From positions 37,158,154 through 37,222,153 of the forward strand of contig NC_084886.1 in the NCBI RefSeq assembly GCF_958979055.1: 64,000 bases of DNA, written 5' to 3'. Made by a program: the position numbers and the translations under genes. This DNA comes from Alnus glutinosa. Lineage: Eukaryota > Streptophyta > Magnoliopsida > Fagales > Betulaceae. The notes below the pieces were generated by a model. It was not told where the DNA came from, made no database searches, and saw only the letters and a program-made list of their open reading frames with translations. Of the stretch, positions 32,128 to 44,099 are shown piece by piece; within the stretch, counting starts at the first letter, position 1, and the number at the start of each line of letters is the position of its first letter.

Positions 32128-32350
32128 GGGGTCGTATTTGGGAACCAATTTGGTGAGGAGATATGAGGTGAACTTGTAGTCGTTTAGCAAATGATCGGCG
32201 GCAAAGGGTGGCAGAGATTTGCTTGCTCCACTGGAAGTAATCTGTGATGGAGGAATTGCCCTTTTTAGCGATGATGAGTTCGTAGTGAAGACTCATTGTC
32301 CGGGCTCGCGGAAGGTTAAAGTGAACGTCCATTCGAGATGGTGGCCATAA
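32128..32350 (-). pseudogene. Ty1/copia gag, N-terminal fragment
   Basis: Minus-strand text ARTMSLHYELIIAKKGNSSI and TDYFQWSKQISATL is the UBN2-type gag core. It ends at KYDPFVT, and the same gag resumes 17 kb away at 15,115 with FITFVTTRIEP. No LTR of this element is recognised to the right. Confidence 0.75.
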
Positions 32351-32373
32351 GCATACTCATGATGAGTTGCCCA

Positions 32374-32468
32374 TTGTGTTAATTTGTTTTCCTTATTGAG
32401 ATGATGGTAGCCTTTGTGTGTTTATTTGGTTGCCTTGTATGAATTGATGTCTTTTAGATCCATGGCTG
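32374..32468. repeat. Dispersed repeat, partner at 5651-5725
   Basis: The same orientation and word order as the 5651-5725 copy, with about 15 extra bases (TGAATTGATGTCTTT) before AGATCC. Confidence 0.6.
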
Positions 32469-34152
32469 TAATTTCTTTAAGTGGGAAATAAATCATGGGG
32501 AAGAGAGATATGCATCAGGATCCTCTCCAGTTCCTCTCAACTGCAGAGGATCCTGGTCCGAAAGATATAGCTTCATGCATGATAGTTGATAAGAGAAAGA
32601 GATCACGGGGGCCTTGATTGCTGCACTACACTGGGCCCTACCCTCATGTGAGGGGAGGAGTGCACATGTACTTGTTGTAAAGGTAACATTTCTCAATTTT
32701 GAATTTGCGAATCAAGAAAATAAACATTTGATGTCGTTTGTACTGTAGAAACGACAAGATTGGACGTCGTTACAATTGAAACGACGTCAAATATTTCTAC
32801 ATTAGCGCAGGTTACATATTTGTTAATAAAACGAAGAAAAAAATTCCTCAATCAACGTGGTTTACGTTAAAACGATGCTAATTTAGCGAGAGTTTTTATC
32901 AAACGGGGAGGGGTTGGGTTTGGATTGGAGTTGTGACTTCTGAATGAATGAATGAATGGGTTGGTCGGGGGGGGGGGGGGGGGGGGGGGGGGGTGATGGG
33001 TTTAAATCCGGCTGTGAACCAATTGCGTTTGGTAGTGACGGGCAGCTAGAGACGAAAATCAAACGAAATTGCAAATTGAAAATCAACACTGCCATGTTTG
33101 TCTATAACTATTTCCTCTATGCGCGTGTGTTTCTATTAATTTGGCCAAGAAAGCAGAGCAGAGAAAATCGAAGAGAGGTCAAGAATGGCTGGAAACGATT
33201 AGATAAACAGCTACCTAGAAGCAATACTGGACTAGATGTACTCCGCCGCTCTTGGGTTGGGTGCCTACACACATCTAACGAACATCATAGAGAGAAAAGT
33301 TAAAACAACGAGAGAAAGAGAGAAAAAAATTAAAAAATTAAAAAATGCATTCGTGAACGTGATACTGTATATGAACCGATTATGCGGAAAAGTACTAAAG
33401 GATCAAATCCGTTGTAGGGCAAGTTCTCTCTCTCAAGAGAAAAAGCTCTCTTCTGTCTATGAAGAGAACTCTCTTCCTCTCCATGCCTGAGGAGGAGGGA
33501 AAACTCTCCTCCTTTATTGCTTTTTGCTATTTCCTTTTGTGTTTCTCTTTTTTCCGAAAGAGAAATTCTCAGCTGGTTTCTTATAAGGCTCTATCTGTCA
33601 TCTTTGTTGACGATCTATTCCCGATCCTTATAAAACCACAGTCTCAGCCTTCGCCCCTTGCCGGCCACATCAACCACCTCTCCTTCCGTCTTCTCCTCCA
33701 CATCGTTTGCTCTATTTGTGTAGTTTTGAAGATTAATTTTTTCAAAGTTAGATTTTCCTTTCTCATCTAGTTCTAGCCTGCCACGCGCCCCTCTGCTGCT
33801 CTCTCCAGCTTCCCAATGCCATCAATTGCTCCTACATTGGACACCCACGCGCCGGGCAACATCATATTGCCGCCTTCCTCTACCGAAGTTGTTGTTTTAT
33901 GAGTTTTTTTTTTCCTGTTATTTTTGTGTTATTTTTGTTGGATTTTGTTGTGTTGTTTAACACTTAACCTAAACCATTTGAGCTTCAGAATATTTGTCTG
34001 TGTTGGAGATTCTATTTCCGTTGTTCTCTTAATAGTCTGTTCCATTTTTTTTGAAAGCTGGACTAGATCTAAGTTTTTATTTTTTAGTCTGTTCGACTTC
34101 TTTGAAACCCGGACTGATCTAAGTTTTTAAGGCCTCTCTTACTCCCGATGAT
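32469..34152. other. Non-coding region with poly-G tract and retroposon remnant
   Basis: No gene is recognised. It holds near-palindromic ACGTCGT words (32,750-32,790), a (TGAA)n stretch (32,941-32,957), the poly-G run, and from about 33,780 on text like a retroposon 3' UTR that continues past the MITE to A-rich runs near 34,610-34,650. The 33459-33770 and 33956-34130 open stretches show no family signature. Confidence 0.35.
32967..32993 (+). repeat. Poly-G tract of 27 bases
   Basis: An uninterrupted G run, able to form a G-quadruplex in principle. Its length is prone to sequencing error. Confidence 0.85.
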
Positions 34153-34153
34153 T

Positions 34154-34435
34154 CCCCGTTTAATAACCCCCTCTCCTTCCCCTCCTCTTATTTTCATCTC
34201 TCCAAAAAAAAATCAACTCAAAACATTCTTAACCTTTTTTACTTTTTATATCACATCAATAATTTTTTATTATTATTTAAATAAAAAAATACACTACAAT
34301 ACAATTTTATTTTCATTTTTCCATATAAATTCTCTCTACTTTATATCACATCAATCACTTTTTACTTTTTACTCAACAAAAATATTCTCTCATAAAAGGA
34401 GGAGAGGAGTGGGAAGGAGGATTACTAAACGGGGC
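34154..34435. mobile_element. Tourist-like MITE, about 280 bp
   Basis: Terminal inverted repeats CCCCGTTTAATAACC and (inverted) GGATTACTAAACGGGG. The interior, with TCACATCAATAATTTTTT and TACACTACAATACAA, is related in inverted orientation to the MITE at 43128-43399. The flanking ATT on both sides is a possible 3 bp duplication. Confidence 0.65.
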
Positions 34436-35667
34436 ATTTATTATCCATTCTCAAGTGATTTCCACCTTCTTGAATTTTTTTATGGGCTATGAGGTATTTG
34501 TAGTCTATATTAGTTGAGTTATTAAGTTGTTAGTTTATTTTTGTTTTGTTTTTCTCAGTATTTTGTTTCTGTAATTTATTGATGTAATATCTATATAATA
34601 AATAATAATAAAAAAATCACTGACTTAAAAAAAATAAAAAATAAAAAAAAATGGAGACAAATGGAGCAGATAAAGAGTCTCTGCCAGACTGCCACCTTTG
34701 AAGCAAACCAAAAACCATACTCGAAAGCAAACCAATAACCATTTACTCATACCCTCATCTCAAAAAAATTAAAAAAATTAAAAAATTAAAAAATTAAAAA
34801 CAAAAGCTTTCCAGAACCTACTTTGAGTCTCCAACTTCTTTTCCTGGCCACCCTGGGTTTCTGCTTGCCTGAGGTTGAGCGCCTCTGCCTTGCTTTCTTT
34901 TTGTTTTTATTAAAAAAAAAACAAAAACTTTCTCAAGCATTGTTTGTTTCGAGGGAAAAATTTTCATTTTTCTACATGGAACAATGGGGCCAGGGAAATA
35001 ATTGTAAGAAAAAAAAATCAAATAGTTACATTTCTTCTGTTTATTTTTTATTTTAAAGAAGAAAGCAAGTTATGAACGTTTATGATGCTTGCTAAGTCTT
35101 TAACCAAGTGGAAAAGACTGAATCCGACTGGCCCAATAGTTGTTTGAGGCTTAGATGAGATAATTTATCTTCAAAAATGATGATTTCTTTTTGTTTCATA
35201 CCTTTTTCCTAAATAACTAAACACAGCATTGCTTCATTTTCATTTTAAGGTCAGATTTTCTACTCATTCTGTACATTGGTTTGAGAAGTAATACATTGTA
35301 TTATTCACTTTTAACTGATGGGTATCTCTTAATTTTCATTCTCAGTTGTTATTTTGTTATATAATTTTTGTAGTTGCGTTTTTGTTCTTTCTGGTTAGGG
35401 TTTCTCTTCTAATTGGTATGTTTATATATGTATTTATGTATGTATGAATATATTCATTTCTCTTCTTATAATTTTCAATATACTGATGGCCTAGTTCTCA
35501 GTCTAGAACTGGTCATTATCTGCTTACTTTGTCCATTGTTATTATGCATATCATCATTAGGTCTCCTGCTTTGTTATTGTTGAGTTCTGCTGATCTTCCT
35601 CTCATCATTTTCTAATTCTATAGCAGCAGCAAAACCACCATAGCAGTGTTGCAAATTTTTAATATGA
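34436..35667 (+). promoter_or_regulatory. Upstream region of the PAPA-1/HIT gene
   Basis: Holds the A-rich end of a retroposon (34,608-34,650), an ATTAAAA-type simple repeat (34,768-34,800) and pyrimidine-rich text compatible with a 5' UTR or a 5' UTR intron. No transcription start can be fixed. Confidence 0.35.
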
Positions 35668-38080
35668 ATGGAAAGTTTTGGTGGGTCTAAGTTTGCTGGT
35701 GTTGGCTGCCCTGTGAGGAAGAAGAGGAGTCGTGTATCTCGTAGACCTCACCCTGATTCACAGACACTTCTACAGAGATTTAATTTTTTCCCATCATCAA
35801 CACAACTTTTTGGCAGTGGAAGACACAATGAAAACAAGAATGCTACAGATAAAGTAGTTGTTTCTGATGGATTAGGAGCTGAAAACAAGCTGAAAAAGCT
35901 AAAGCTCAAGGTTGGTGGTGTTACTCATACTATTCACGCCAAGTCTAGCAAAGACATTAGTGGCGATTCCTTGGTCACAAATTTTTCCCACTGTTTCAAT
36001 GGCCCTAAGCATCATGAGAAGCAGCTTCTGCAGGTATGTTGTGTTGATCCTCGTCAATCAGATTGCAAATTGTTCTTATTCTAGAACCAGGTCTCTAGTA
36101 AGTACTACTACAGAAAACAAGAGGCTCATTCAGGGCATTTCTAGTTCAATGGTTTCTAGATTAGCTCATTGAACAGATTTAATAGATTCACATATCCGTG
36201 GCTTTTTTTTTGAAAGGATTTAATTTCATCCGATCTCAGGTTGATCTACCATTTTATCTTTCCCCCATATGACCTCTTCCCTCCATTATGGAGTTTTTTC
36301 CTCTCCAATTTATAATGGTATAAGATATTCAAGCTTATACTATTTAGATGTTGTTTTGTTAATGGGATATTATACTTAAATTATGTGAAAAAAAAAAAGC
36401 TTCTTATTAATATGTTTGATGCAGGATACAGATGCCAATCATGTCCATCCTTTGGACAAGGGGATTGGCCTTAAATTCAAATGGAAGGATTTTCCCAAAA
36501 CTGGTTCCAGTTTTGGAAAGGAATATTCTACAAGGGGAATGACATCTAAGGGAAGTCTTTCTCTGATTTATGAGCCAGTTCGTAAGAGTAACCGGGTTCC
36601 TAAAAGACGTGTCTTCGATGTAGGAGTTAATGATAATGATGATGAAGATGAGGAAATCCGGTATCTTGGAAGACTGAATGCTTCAAAAATGCCTGAAGAT
36701 TATGAAGATGAAAAGATTAGTCAATTAACTGATGGCATATATGGTGATAGCGTGGAATATTATGGATCACCAAGATCAGGAAATTATGGTAGAAAGAAGT
36801 CGAGATCAGAGAAAGTATATGAGGATAAAGATTATTTGGAAGAAGAAAAAGAAGCAACCTTAGATGAGTTTGAATATGAAGGGAAGAAGTTTAAAAAGGG
36901 ATCTCTTGATTTATTTGTCGAAGGAAGAAATGTATCGACTCCCACTACACGTAATCGGGCATTTCAATCTGGCAAAGACGTTTTATCTGGATCTGGTTTG
37001 GGTCTTACTGACCTCTCAAATGGTGCTTCATCTAAAAGTAAGCATTTCTTTTTGTCATGCTATTGTTATTGCAATTTTTTTTTCTTCATATAGTATACTT
37101 TTCTTTGTCATTCATATGGTGTACTGACCTCTCAAATGATAACATAAACGTGAATATCTAAATGCGTGTGTGTGCATATCTATTGAACCTTTTTACTTGA
37201 ATAATTCCACCATTGGTTGGTTGGTGACAGGAAAAAAGGAGAAACTTTCTGAAGTAGAACAGCAATTAAAGAGATCTGAGGCTGCACAGAGACGTAGAAT
37301 GCAATCAGAGAAGGCTGCTAGGGAGGCTGAGGTTTGCTCCATCATATCATGCTTTATTTGTCTATTGGCAATTAAACTACCTCACTTTCTTTTTGTTTTA
37401 GGCTGAGGCAATTAGAAAAATACTTGGTCAAGATTCTGGAAGAAAAAAGAGGGAAGAGAAGATGAAGAAGCGGCAAGATGAATTAGCACAGGTTGCTGAA
37501 GAATCGATGAACATCCTGCATTTTCTTTCTTTCATTTTCTTCCCAATGTAAAGTTTGTTCAGCCTTGCATCTGAAATCAAGTTTTAATGTTATGTCATGC
37601 AGGGAAAGGCTGCTAACGCCATCACACTTGCATCAAACTCTGTCAGATGGGTCATTGGTCCTACAGGGACAATTGTTACATTTTCTGAAGATATGGGTCT
37701 ACCGAGTATATTTGATCCTGTGCCCTGCAGGTAAAAGTTTGCTTTATTGTTATTATTATTATTTACACATTCTACTTTCTATATATATAGAGAGAGTTTA
37801 ACTTCTACAGGGATCTGACATAAACCAAGTCCTTTGTACCATCTAATAACAGCTTGCCACATTAGATTGGAACACTGAAACACTTTTAAGCCAAAAACCC
37901 TAGATCACACCAAACCCATTTGAACAAATATTCAATTTTTGTGGGCCTCCTCAAACAGATCTGCCTCCTCAAGCAGCGCTGCCTCCTGAACACCGCTCCC
38001 TTTCTACGCAAAATGCCTCCACGGGTGGAGAATCCGATGGCTGACTCATTATTTTCTCGGTCATAGTTGACGCTTCATCT

Positions 38081-38115
<35 letters not shown>

Positions 38116-38672
38116 GCTCTATTGCTTTTGGAGTTTCCTTAATTATGTTTGTTGAGGGAGAGAAATGAGGCCATGACATTTGAAATGAATCATCTATAAG
38201 GCGTAAGGAGAGTACCCAGCTTAACACTTAGAATTACAACCCACCACTAGCGGAGACGTTTGGCGGAGGAAGGGGGCAGTAGTCTGGCACCGGCGCTGCT
38301 TGAGGAGGCCCACAAAAATCTAAATGTTTGTTTAGATGGGTTTGGTGTGATCTAGTGTTTTTGGCTTAAAAGTGTTTTGGTGTTCCAATCTGATGTGGGA
38401 AGCTGTTATTGAAGGGCACAAAAGGCCTGTTTATGTAAAGAAGTTAAAAACTCTCTGAAATATGGTTGCTTGAGCTATGTCATTACATTTGAGTGTTTGA
38501 TGGGGGCCAAATTTTGTGGGGTTTCAGTTATCCTCCCCCACGAGAAAAATGTGCAGGTCCGAATTGCACAAATTCATACAAGTATCGGGATTCCAAGTGG
38601 AAGCTTCCCCTCTGCAGTCTCCATTGTTACAGGGCAGTACACCAAAAGATGCAACCTCTACTTGCCTGCTGA
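35668..38672 (+). CDS. PAPA-1-like / HIT zinc-finger protein (INO80 Ies2-type)
   Basis: Six exons with GT..AG junctions and a continuous frame: 35668-36033, 36425-37037, 37231-37331, 37402-37491, 37603-37730 and 38528-38672, giving 480 residues. The N-terminal two thirds are basic and acidic low-complexity text (VRKKRSRVSRRPHPD; NDNDDEDEEIRYLGR). Exons 3-4 encode a charged coiled coil (SEVEQQLKRSEAAQRRRMQ; REEKMKKRQDELAQ), the PAPA-1-like region. Exon 6 carries a HIT-type zinc finger with CAGPNC and LCSLHCYRAVH and ends LLAC. In yeast and animals Ies2/PAPA-1 is a subunit of the INO80 chromatin remodeller, so nuclear action is expected; the role in plants is by homology. The start MESFGGSK was taken because the ATG four bases upstream is out of frame. 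Intron 5 holds a foldback element. No break is seen. Confidence 0.9.
37791..38456. mobile_element. Foldback element in intron 5
   Basis: Two arms of about 170 bases face each other. The left arm (from about 37,791) reads ACATAAACC, CAATAACAGC-like text, AGATTGGAACAC, CACTTTTAAGCCAAAAACC, CTAGATCACACCAAACCCAT and GTGGGCCTCCTCAA; the right arm (to about 38,456) is its reverse complement with substitutions. The loop has a (CT)n tract and no gene. Long arms with a short middle fit a MULE-type or other foldback MITE. No clear target duplication was found. Confidence 0.75.
38087..38114. repeat. (CT)n microsatellite
   Basis: About 28 bases of CT repeats inside the foldback loop. Confidence 0.85.
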
Positions 38673-40309
38673 TTTCATCCCTTTTCTTCTCACGTAATCT
38701 CTCCCACATTGTTGTTTGTCTGCGTCTGGTGAAGGTGGAATTTCATCGTTTTGAAGTCATATGGGGGTAGAGTGGTAGACTCACATCTCTATGGAAAGTA
38801 ATTTTTGAAAATTGAATGAATTGTATAGAGAGGTGTTGAATATTAAATGTAAATAAAAAATAAAAATAAAAAAATAGTATGAATATTGAATTTAGACCCT
38901 TGAAATCCTGGCATAGTGGCATATTAGCTGATGTTTAGGCCATTAAGCTTATACATTGATCCCTTGGAGGTTGGATTCCTTTCTATTATTTTCTTTTTAT
39001 GGGTGGATTTGCTCTGAGAAGAGGAGATTCGAACAAATGTTGGTTTCGTTGCATTTTGGCTTTGCCCAAAGTCACGCTTACTATATTTACTATATTTGAG
39101 TTTGCGATTTCAAGATGTACTATTTAAAAATAGAAATTTTAAAACGTGTGATTTGAAAATATGATTTTTTAAAATGCACGTAAGCATGTTGATAAAATTA
39201 TAGCATACCTTTTAAAATCGGAACAATGTTAGGGATAATCATTTTTTCATCTTTTCATTTTTTCATATTGATGTGACTTTTTTAAATTTACCATTAAATT
39301 TGGGATTGATTATTATTAGATTTTGGTTCAATTGTGATTTTAAGTTACATCAAGAGGATAAAAAGATGGTTTATAGCAGCACTCTTAAAATAATTTGTTT
39401 TTAAAAATGCATATTTTATCTACAATTTAAAAATGTAATTTTTTTTTTTTTTTTAAAAGCGCACTTTAAAATGTAATATTTTTTACAAATTGGTTTAAAG
39501 TCACGCTTAAAGTTTATTTGAGTTTGCAATTTTAAAAAGTTAAATTTAAAAATATTTTAAAATGTAAAATTTGAACATTTGATTTTAAAAAAAAAACAAT
39601 TAATTGTTTAGTAATATTACAGTTTAACTTTTAAAATTGTACGTATTTTTTTAATAAGAAAAACCCCATTATTTTTGAAAGAACAAAAAATGCAATTTCA
39701 AACATTTTATTTTCTACAATTTAAATTTACATTTTTTATTTACAAAATCGCAGTAAGAAACAATACATTGGTCTACGGAAATTGCAGTGCATTTACTCTC
39801 AGTGAAGGGGCGAGGGGAAGTTTAGAAACTATTGCCATTCAACATGATAATACGATTCATACAGATACAGAAGAAAAAGGTCATCCATTGATTCAAACGC
39901 TGTACCTGCGGGATAGGGGGCATTACGTTTGTAGCAACAGTGGGTTAAGAAAGCACACGAGATCATCTGAAGAACTAGTCTGACCGAGTAGGAGAAAGGA
40001 TTAGTTAGATTAGAAGCTTCTAGTCCATAGTCATCGATCGGCATTCACACGATAAAACAGCTCACAACACAGATGATACAAGATATGGATGACCATTCTT
40101 ACAGTTGCAAACAGGTTGCGTATCTGTTTTATTAGTTACAACAACCGGATATATATTAATATATATATCGAGTGAACCATAATATATATAATATATGCAA
40201 ACTTTGCAAATTAAATGAAAACCTTGACTAAATGAGTAAATGTATACTTTCCAATAACTATACCGCATGGCGTCTTGAATTGTCAAGCCAACTTAAAACA
40301 ACCACATAT
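38673..40309. other. Intergenic region between convergent genes
   Basis: The 3' flanks of the PAPA-1/HIT and E2 genes. Most is very AT-rich. AAAGTCACGCTTA occurs at about 39,069 and 39,494, each followed by TTTGAGTTTGC and a TTTAAAA-rich block, so a stretch of about 425 bases is an imperfect direct duplication. The frame at 39675-39983 shows no family signature. Confidence 0.5.
39067..39660. repeat. Imperfect direct repeat, AT-rich
   Basis: The two copies start near 39,067 and 39,492 and share AAAGTCACGCTTA, TATTTGAGTTTGC and TTTAAAAT words in the same order. They are diverged and have no inverted ends. Confidence 0.5.
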
Positions 40310-42791
40310 CTAAGACCCGTCCGTGAATAGAGCACCATGTCCGCTAGATTTCATGAACTTTTTCAGCAAAAGAACAACAATTGCAATGGTGAGTCCAACA
40401 GCAGCCCATGTAAACAACCTATCCGCTTTATGAACCCTCATTTCTGGCTTTTGCAGTAGCTGCTCACTTGAGCCACTGGATGGAATCTCCCTTGATGCCC
40501 TAACTCCAGCAGGGCTGGAATCAGCATTTACAGGTACAGGGTCCTCATGCACTTCTCCAACAATCCTGTCAACTACTGGTGGGTTTTGAAGCTCCTCCCC
40601 AGCATTTTGAGAATCCTCCTGGGCTTCACCCTCCCTGTTTGTAGGCTGCTCTTTGGGAGCCTGAGAGGAGCCGACTTGAGGAACAGGGGGTGCCTTGCTT
40701 AGCATATATTCATGAATCTGTGGTATGGAAATATTCATTACAACAGGATTTGGCAATGATAATAATAATAATAAAGTAAGAACAAAAAAACATGCGAACT
40801 GGGAAGAGAACTTAAGTACTACTATACCTCATCAATTAGCTTTAGACGTTCAGCAGTCCCAAATTTTGGGGGTGCATCACGAGACTTGACCGCCAAAGCT
40901 TGCCTCTCTTCCTTCTTGTAGTCTAGTGAGCCCAGTGCACCATTTGGGTTGGTGGGCATGAATGCTATTAGTGCAACTAATGCAGTCCGTACTGCCAAAA
41001 GCAACACAACATTAGCCAGGTGAGATCCATTGCCAGATTGGGCAATTTTAAAGCTTGAGAAACTCTCATTTATCATGTTGAATGGACCATGTATCCATAT
41101 ACATGTGAACCTAAATCTCTGATTCACCATTGATCATTCAAGTATAGATAGGCAGCAAAAATGATGAAAATGTAGGTTTGACATTGATATATTGCCAGTG
41201 GAATCCAATCAAGCACCACACAACGTGAATCAAACGAACAGATACCCATGTATTGATCAATTTTTTTTGATAGGTGCATGTATTGATCAAATTTTAACAG
41301 TCTTTTATCTTAAATACCAAAACATGTCCACCTCAGAGCCTAGTCTACTCCTATGAACATGTCAAGAATTATAAAAGAACTAAAAGGTAGAAATAAGAAG
41401 ACCAAGACAAAGCACTTTATACAGCTCCGTTCCCATGCCATGCAACTAAGACAAAGGCAACGAGACCAATGTATAATTTTCCAAGAAAAACTTGTACATA
41501 TGTCGAGATTGACGTGGTCATGGACTAAGCAATTCAACTCCAATGTCAGACCAACTGTCATCCTATGAACCTATATATCAAAACCAAGCCACATCGAGTT
41601 TCAGGCCTGGATGATCAAGATCAGAGAGAGAGAAAGGGTAAAAAGAAGGCATATGCTAAAGCTGCTTAGCATTTTCATAGCGCATACAAGTTCATAGCAT
41701 TTTCATTTTCATAAGGCAAACATAGCAATCTAATGAGTTTAGGAATCTGATACTAATCTCTGGACATAATTTTGCACAAACATCAGAAATGCGTTAGAGA
41801 ATAACATTTACCACTCCATGATGGCTGCCAGTGCTCAGGATGATGATTCGATATGCTTAAGCAAATCTTGGTTTGGGTTTCGAATCGACCATTTGGCTGA
41901 ACAAACCACAGTATAACTCATTAGCACATCATAATTGCATGATTAAAACAACACTGGGTCCAACCCACTTATAATTTAGGCAGAGAGTAAAGTCTTACAG
42001 TCAGCAACATAAATGAAGGCGGCTTAAATGGGTATTCTGCAGGCAACTGGATCCGCCCATGATAGATTCCACCCTCGAATTCAGTATCACAGGGTCCCCT
42101 GATCGCAAATTGCCATTCAAATATGTTCTCCTGAAACCAAATACCAAAAGCTTAGACTACTGATAACACAACATTAGTACAAATTAGCCCAAATTGCATA
42201 CAATACAAATACTTCCACAATTGTACCCACTAGGGTTCCTTTTTTTCTTTCTAATTTTTATTGGGAAGAGGAATCTGGGGTCACTGAAAAAACAAAGAAA
42301 CCCCAAAAGATTGAAATATCCAATTAAAAAGAAAAATGACCATATAAAACCATCAACAGCTATCTAAACCTACACAAGAATATTATTTTAGATAAAAAAG
42401 AAACAATTCTACTACTCTGACTTCAGCTATATGGTTAAAATCGAATAGATTAATACGGTCACTAATTCTCTAATTTCAGCTAATTGCATCGACCTAAATA
42501 GAAAAAAAAAAGGTGGAAATTTCATTCCCAATTGGCAATTGCTGCACAGATCCAGTAAACTACATATTTAAGCTAAATCGATTCAAACCCACCAAATCTA
42601 CAAATTTAATAATTTCATTAATCTAATTAAAATATATCTATATATATTAAAAAAAAATCATTCAAACGCAAAGAAAAAACCTCGAGAGGTAGACTCATGA
42701 AATCATCGGACGGATTAGATTGCATCTCCTTGAGCTCCTGTAGGATCCGCTTCACCGCCGGGTTCTTCCGATTGTACTTGTCCTCCGCCAT
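40310..42791 (-). CDS. UBC32: Ubiquitin-conjugating enzyme E2, UBC32/UBE2J type
   Basis: Five exons on minus: 42791-42681, 42130-41999, 41896-41812, 40991-40828 and 40717-40310, all with GT..AG introns, giving 299 residues. It starts [20 protein letters not shown]. The E2 fold shows [40 protein letters not shown] and [18 protein letters not shown]. The catalytic Cys is in KICLSIS (residue about 92), and TPNGRF stands where most E2s have HPN, as in the UBE2J group. The C-terminal third is a loose acidic linker followed by a membrane helix [15 protein letters not shown] near residues 270-285, making a tail anchor. The Arabidopsis members UBC32-34 sit on the ER membrane and act in ER-associated degradation; UBC32 is the closest in length (about 310). 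The symbol is by similarity. No break is seen. Confidence 0.9.
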
Positions 42792-43127
42792 TCGATCCGA
42801 CCAGCCGACCCACCGCCACCGCCCGATTAAACAGTATCTACGCGATCCCTAAACGTATGCGTATACGTCCACAAAGGACTCTGCAGATTTAAGAGAGAGA
42901 GAGAGAGATGGGTTTGTTTTCAACTTTTCATGGTCTCAGAATTTTATTTTATTTTATTTTTTTGTAAGTCGTGGTCTTAGATTTAAGATTTGAAGATATT
43001 TGCCCTGGAGCTTACACGTCAATTCAATACGACTTTTCTTACGTGTCGGTTATCTATTGGTGCTTGTGGATCGGTAAAGAAAGTGGAACCGGCTTGGAAT
43101 TGGAATCATGACCTGCGGACAGATTAG
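42792..43127 (-). promoter_or_regulatory. Upstream region of the E2 gene
   Basis: Contains a (GA)n stretch at about 42,894-42,908 just above the start codon, likely in the 5' UTR or core promoter. No TATA box can be assigned with confidence. Confidence 0.35.
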
Positions 43128-43399
43128 GAGTATGTTTGGTAAGCAAGTGAAGATGACAGAATAGTGAAGAAAAAAATTTTAAGTAAAAAGTAAAAATAAT
43201 TTGTATAGGAAAGTAAAAATGTTTTGTATTGTAGTGAATTTTTTTATTTAAATAATAATAAAAAATTATTGATGTGATATATAAAGTGAAAAAAGTTATA
43301 TTATTTTGATGTTGATTGTTTTTTAAAAATGTAATGAAAAAAATTTTGAAAATGTTTTTCCTGACATAGCACCTCTTCAAACACTTGCCAAACATAGCC
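43128..43399. mobile_element. Tourist-like MITE, 272 bp
   Basis: Ends GAGTATGTTTGGTAAGCAAG and (inverted) CACTTGCCAAACATAGCC, flanked by TAG at 43125-43127 and 43400-43402. A 3 bp duplication and TGTTTGG-type ends fit PIF/Harbinger-derived MITEs. The interior is about 80% A+T and related in inverted orientation to the MITE at 34154. Confidence 0.75.
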
Positions 43400-43402
43400 T
43401 AG

Positions 43403-44099
43403 GATCACTGCTTGCTTCTGTTGCTTAGGAGTAATTCTAATTTTTTTTTTTTTTTTGTTAAATGATGTGACTTTCAAATTACCATTTAATTAAAATTTAA
43501 TAATAATTTATTATAAATTAAATGGTGATATTAAAATTCACATTATTGTTTTAGGGACGCTAAAAGAATGTCTAGCATTATCCGTTGCTAAATGCTTGCA
43601 AAAGTAATAATACAATAAGGAAGACTCATGTCCTCCTTGAGTCCTTTCCAAATTGATGTGACTTTTAAAATCACTACTAGATATGTAATATATAATTATA
43701 GAATTTTGATTCAATAGTAATTTTAAATGTTACATCAATTTTGTGAGAATTCAAAAAAGATATAGGTCCTCCTTATACTATTACTCAGCCACTCCTCATT
43801 TGAAGAGGTTATCGCACAGCCATTCCATAGGGTTGCCGCCCTCCCTTGCGGGGGTGGAGGGCACTGGGCACCCCTTTAGCTCTCTCCATCTGTATATATA
43901 TTTCCAAATTTTAATTGTTTTAGGTTGATTATTGAGTGTGTTAGAGTCTATTAGCGAATTTATGAAATACTGATATCAACATGTGATTGGAGGGGGGTTA
44001 AAACAATCACATCCTTATTGTCATCATTTTAATGATCTAATTGTCTAATCTGTCAAAATAAGCTTATTCTTTTTTTCTTTTGTTATTTTAACACTAAAT
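43403..44099. other. AT-rich intergenic region
   Basis: No gene is seen. TGATGTGACTTTCAAATTACC-like words occur more than once (43,465 and 43,657), suggesting decayed MITE sequence. Confidence 0.3.

Noticed and set aside
33459-34130. Frames rich in Phe, Leu and Ser before the PAPA-1/HIT gene
   Set aside because: They result from pyrimidine-rich DNA and match no family I know.
36864-37127. Alternative frame with hydrophobic end inside exon 2 and intron 2 of the PAPA-1/HIT gene
   Set aside because: It crosses a good splice donor and is out of frame with the conserved protein.
39675-39983. A 102-codon frame between the two intact genes
   Set aside because: AT-rich sequence, no domain, and overlapped by a minus-strand frame of equal quality.
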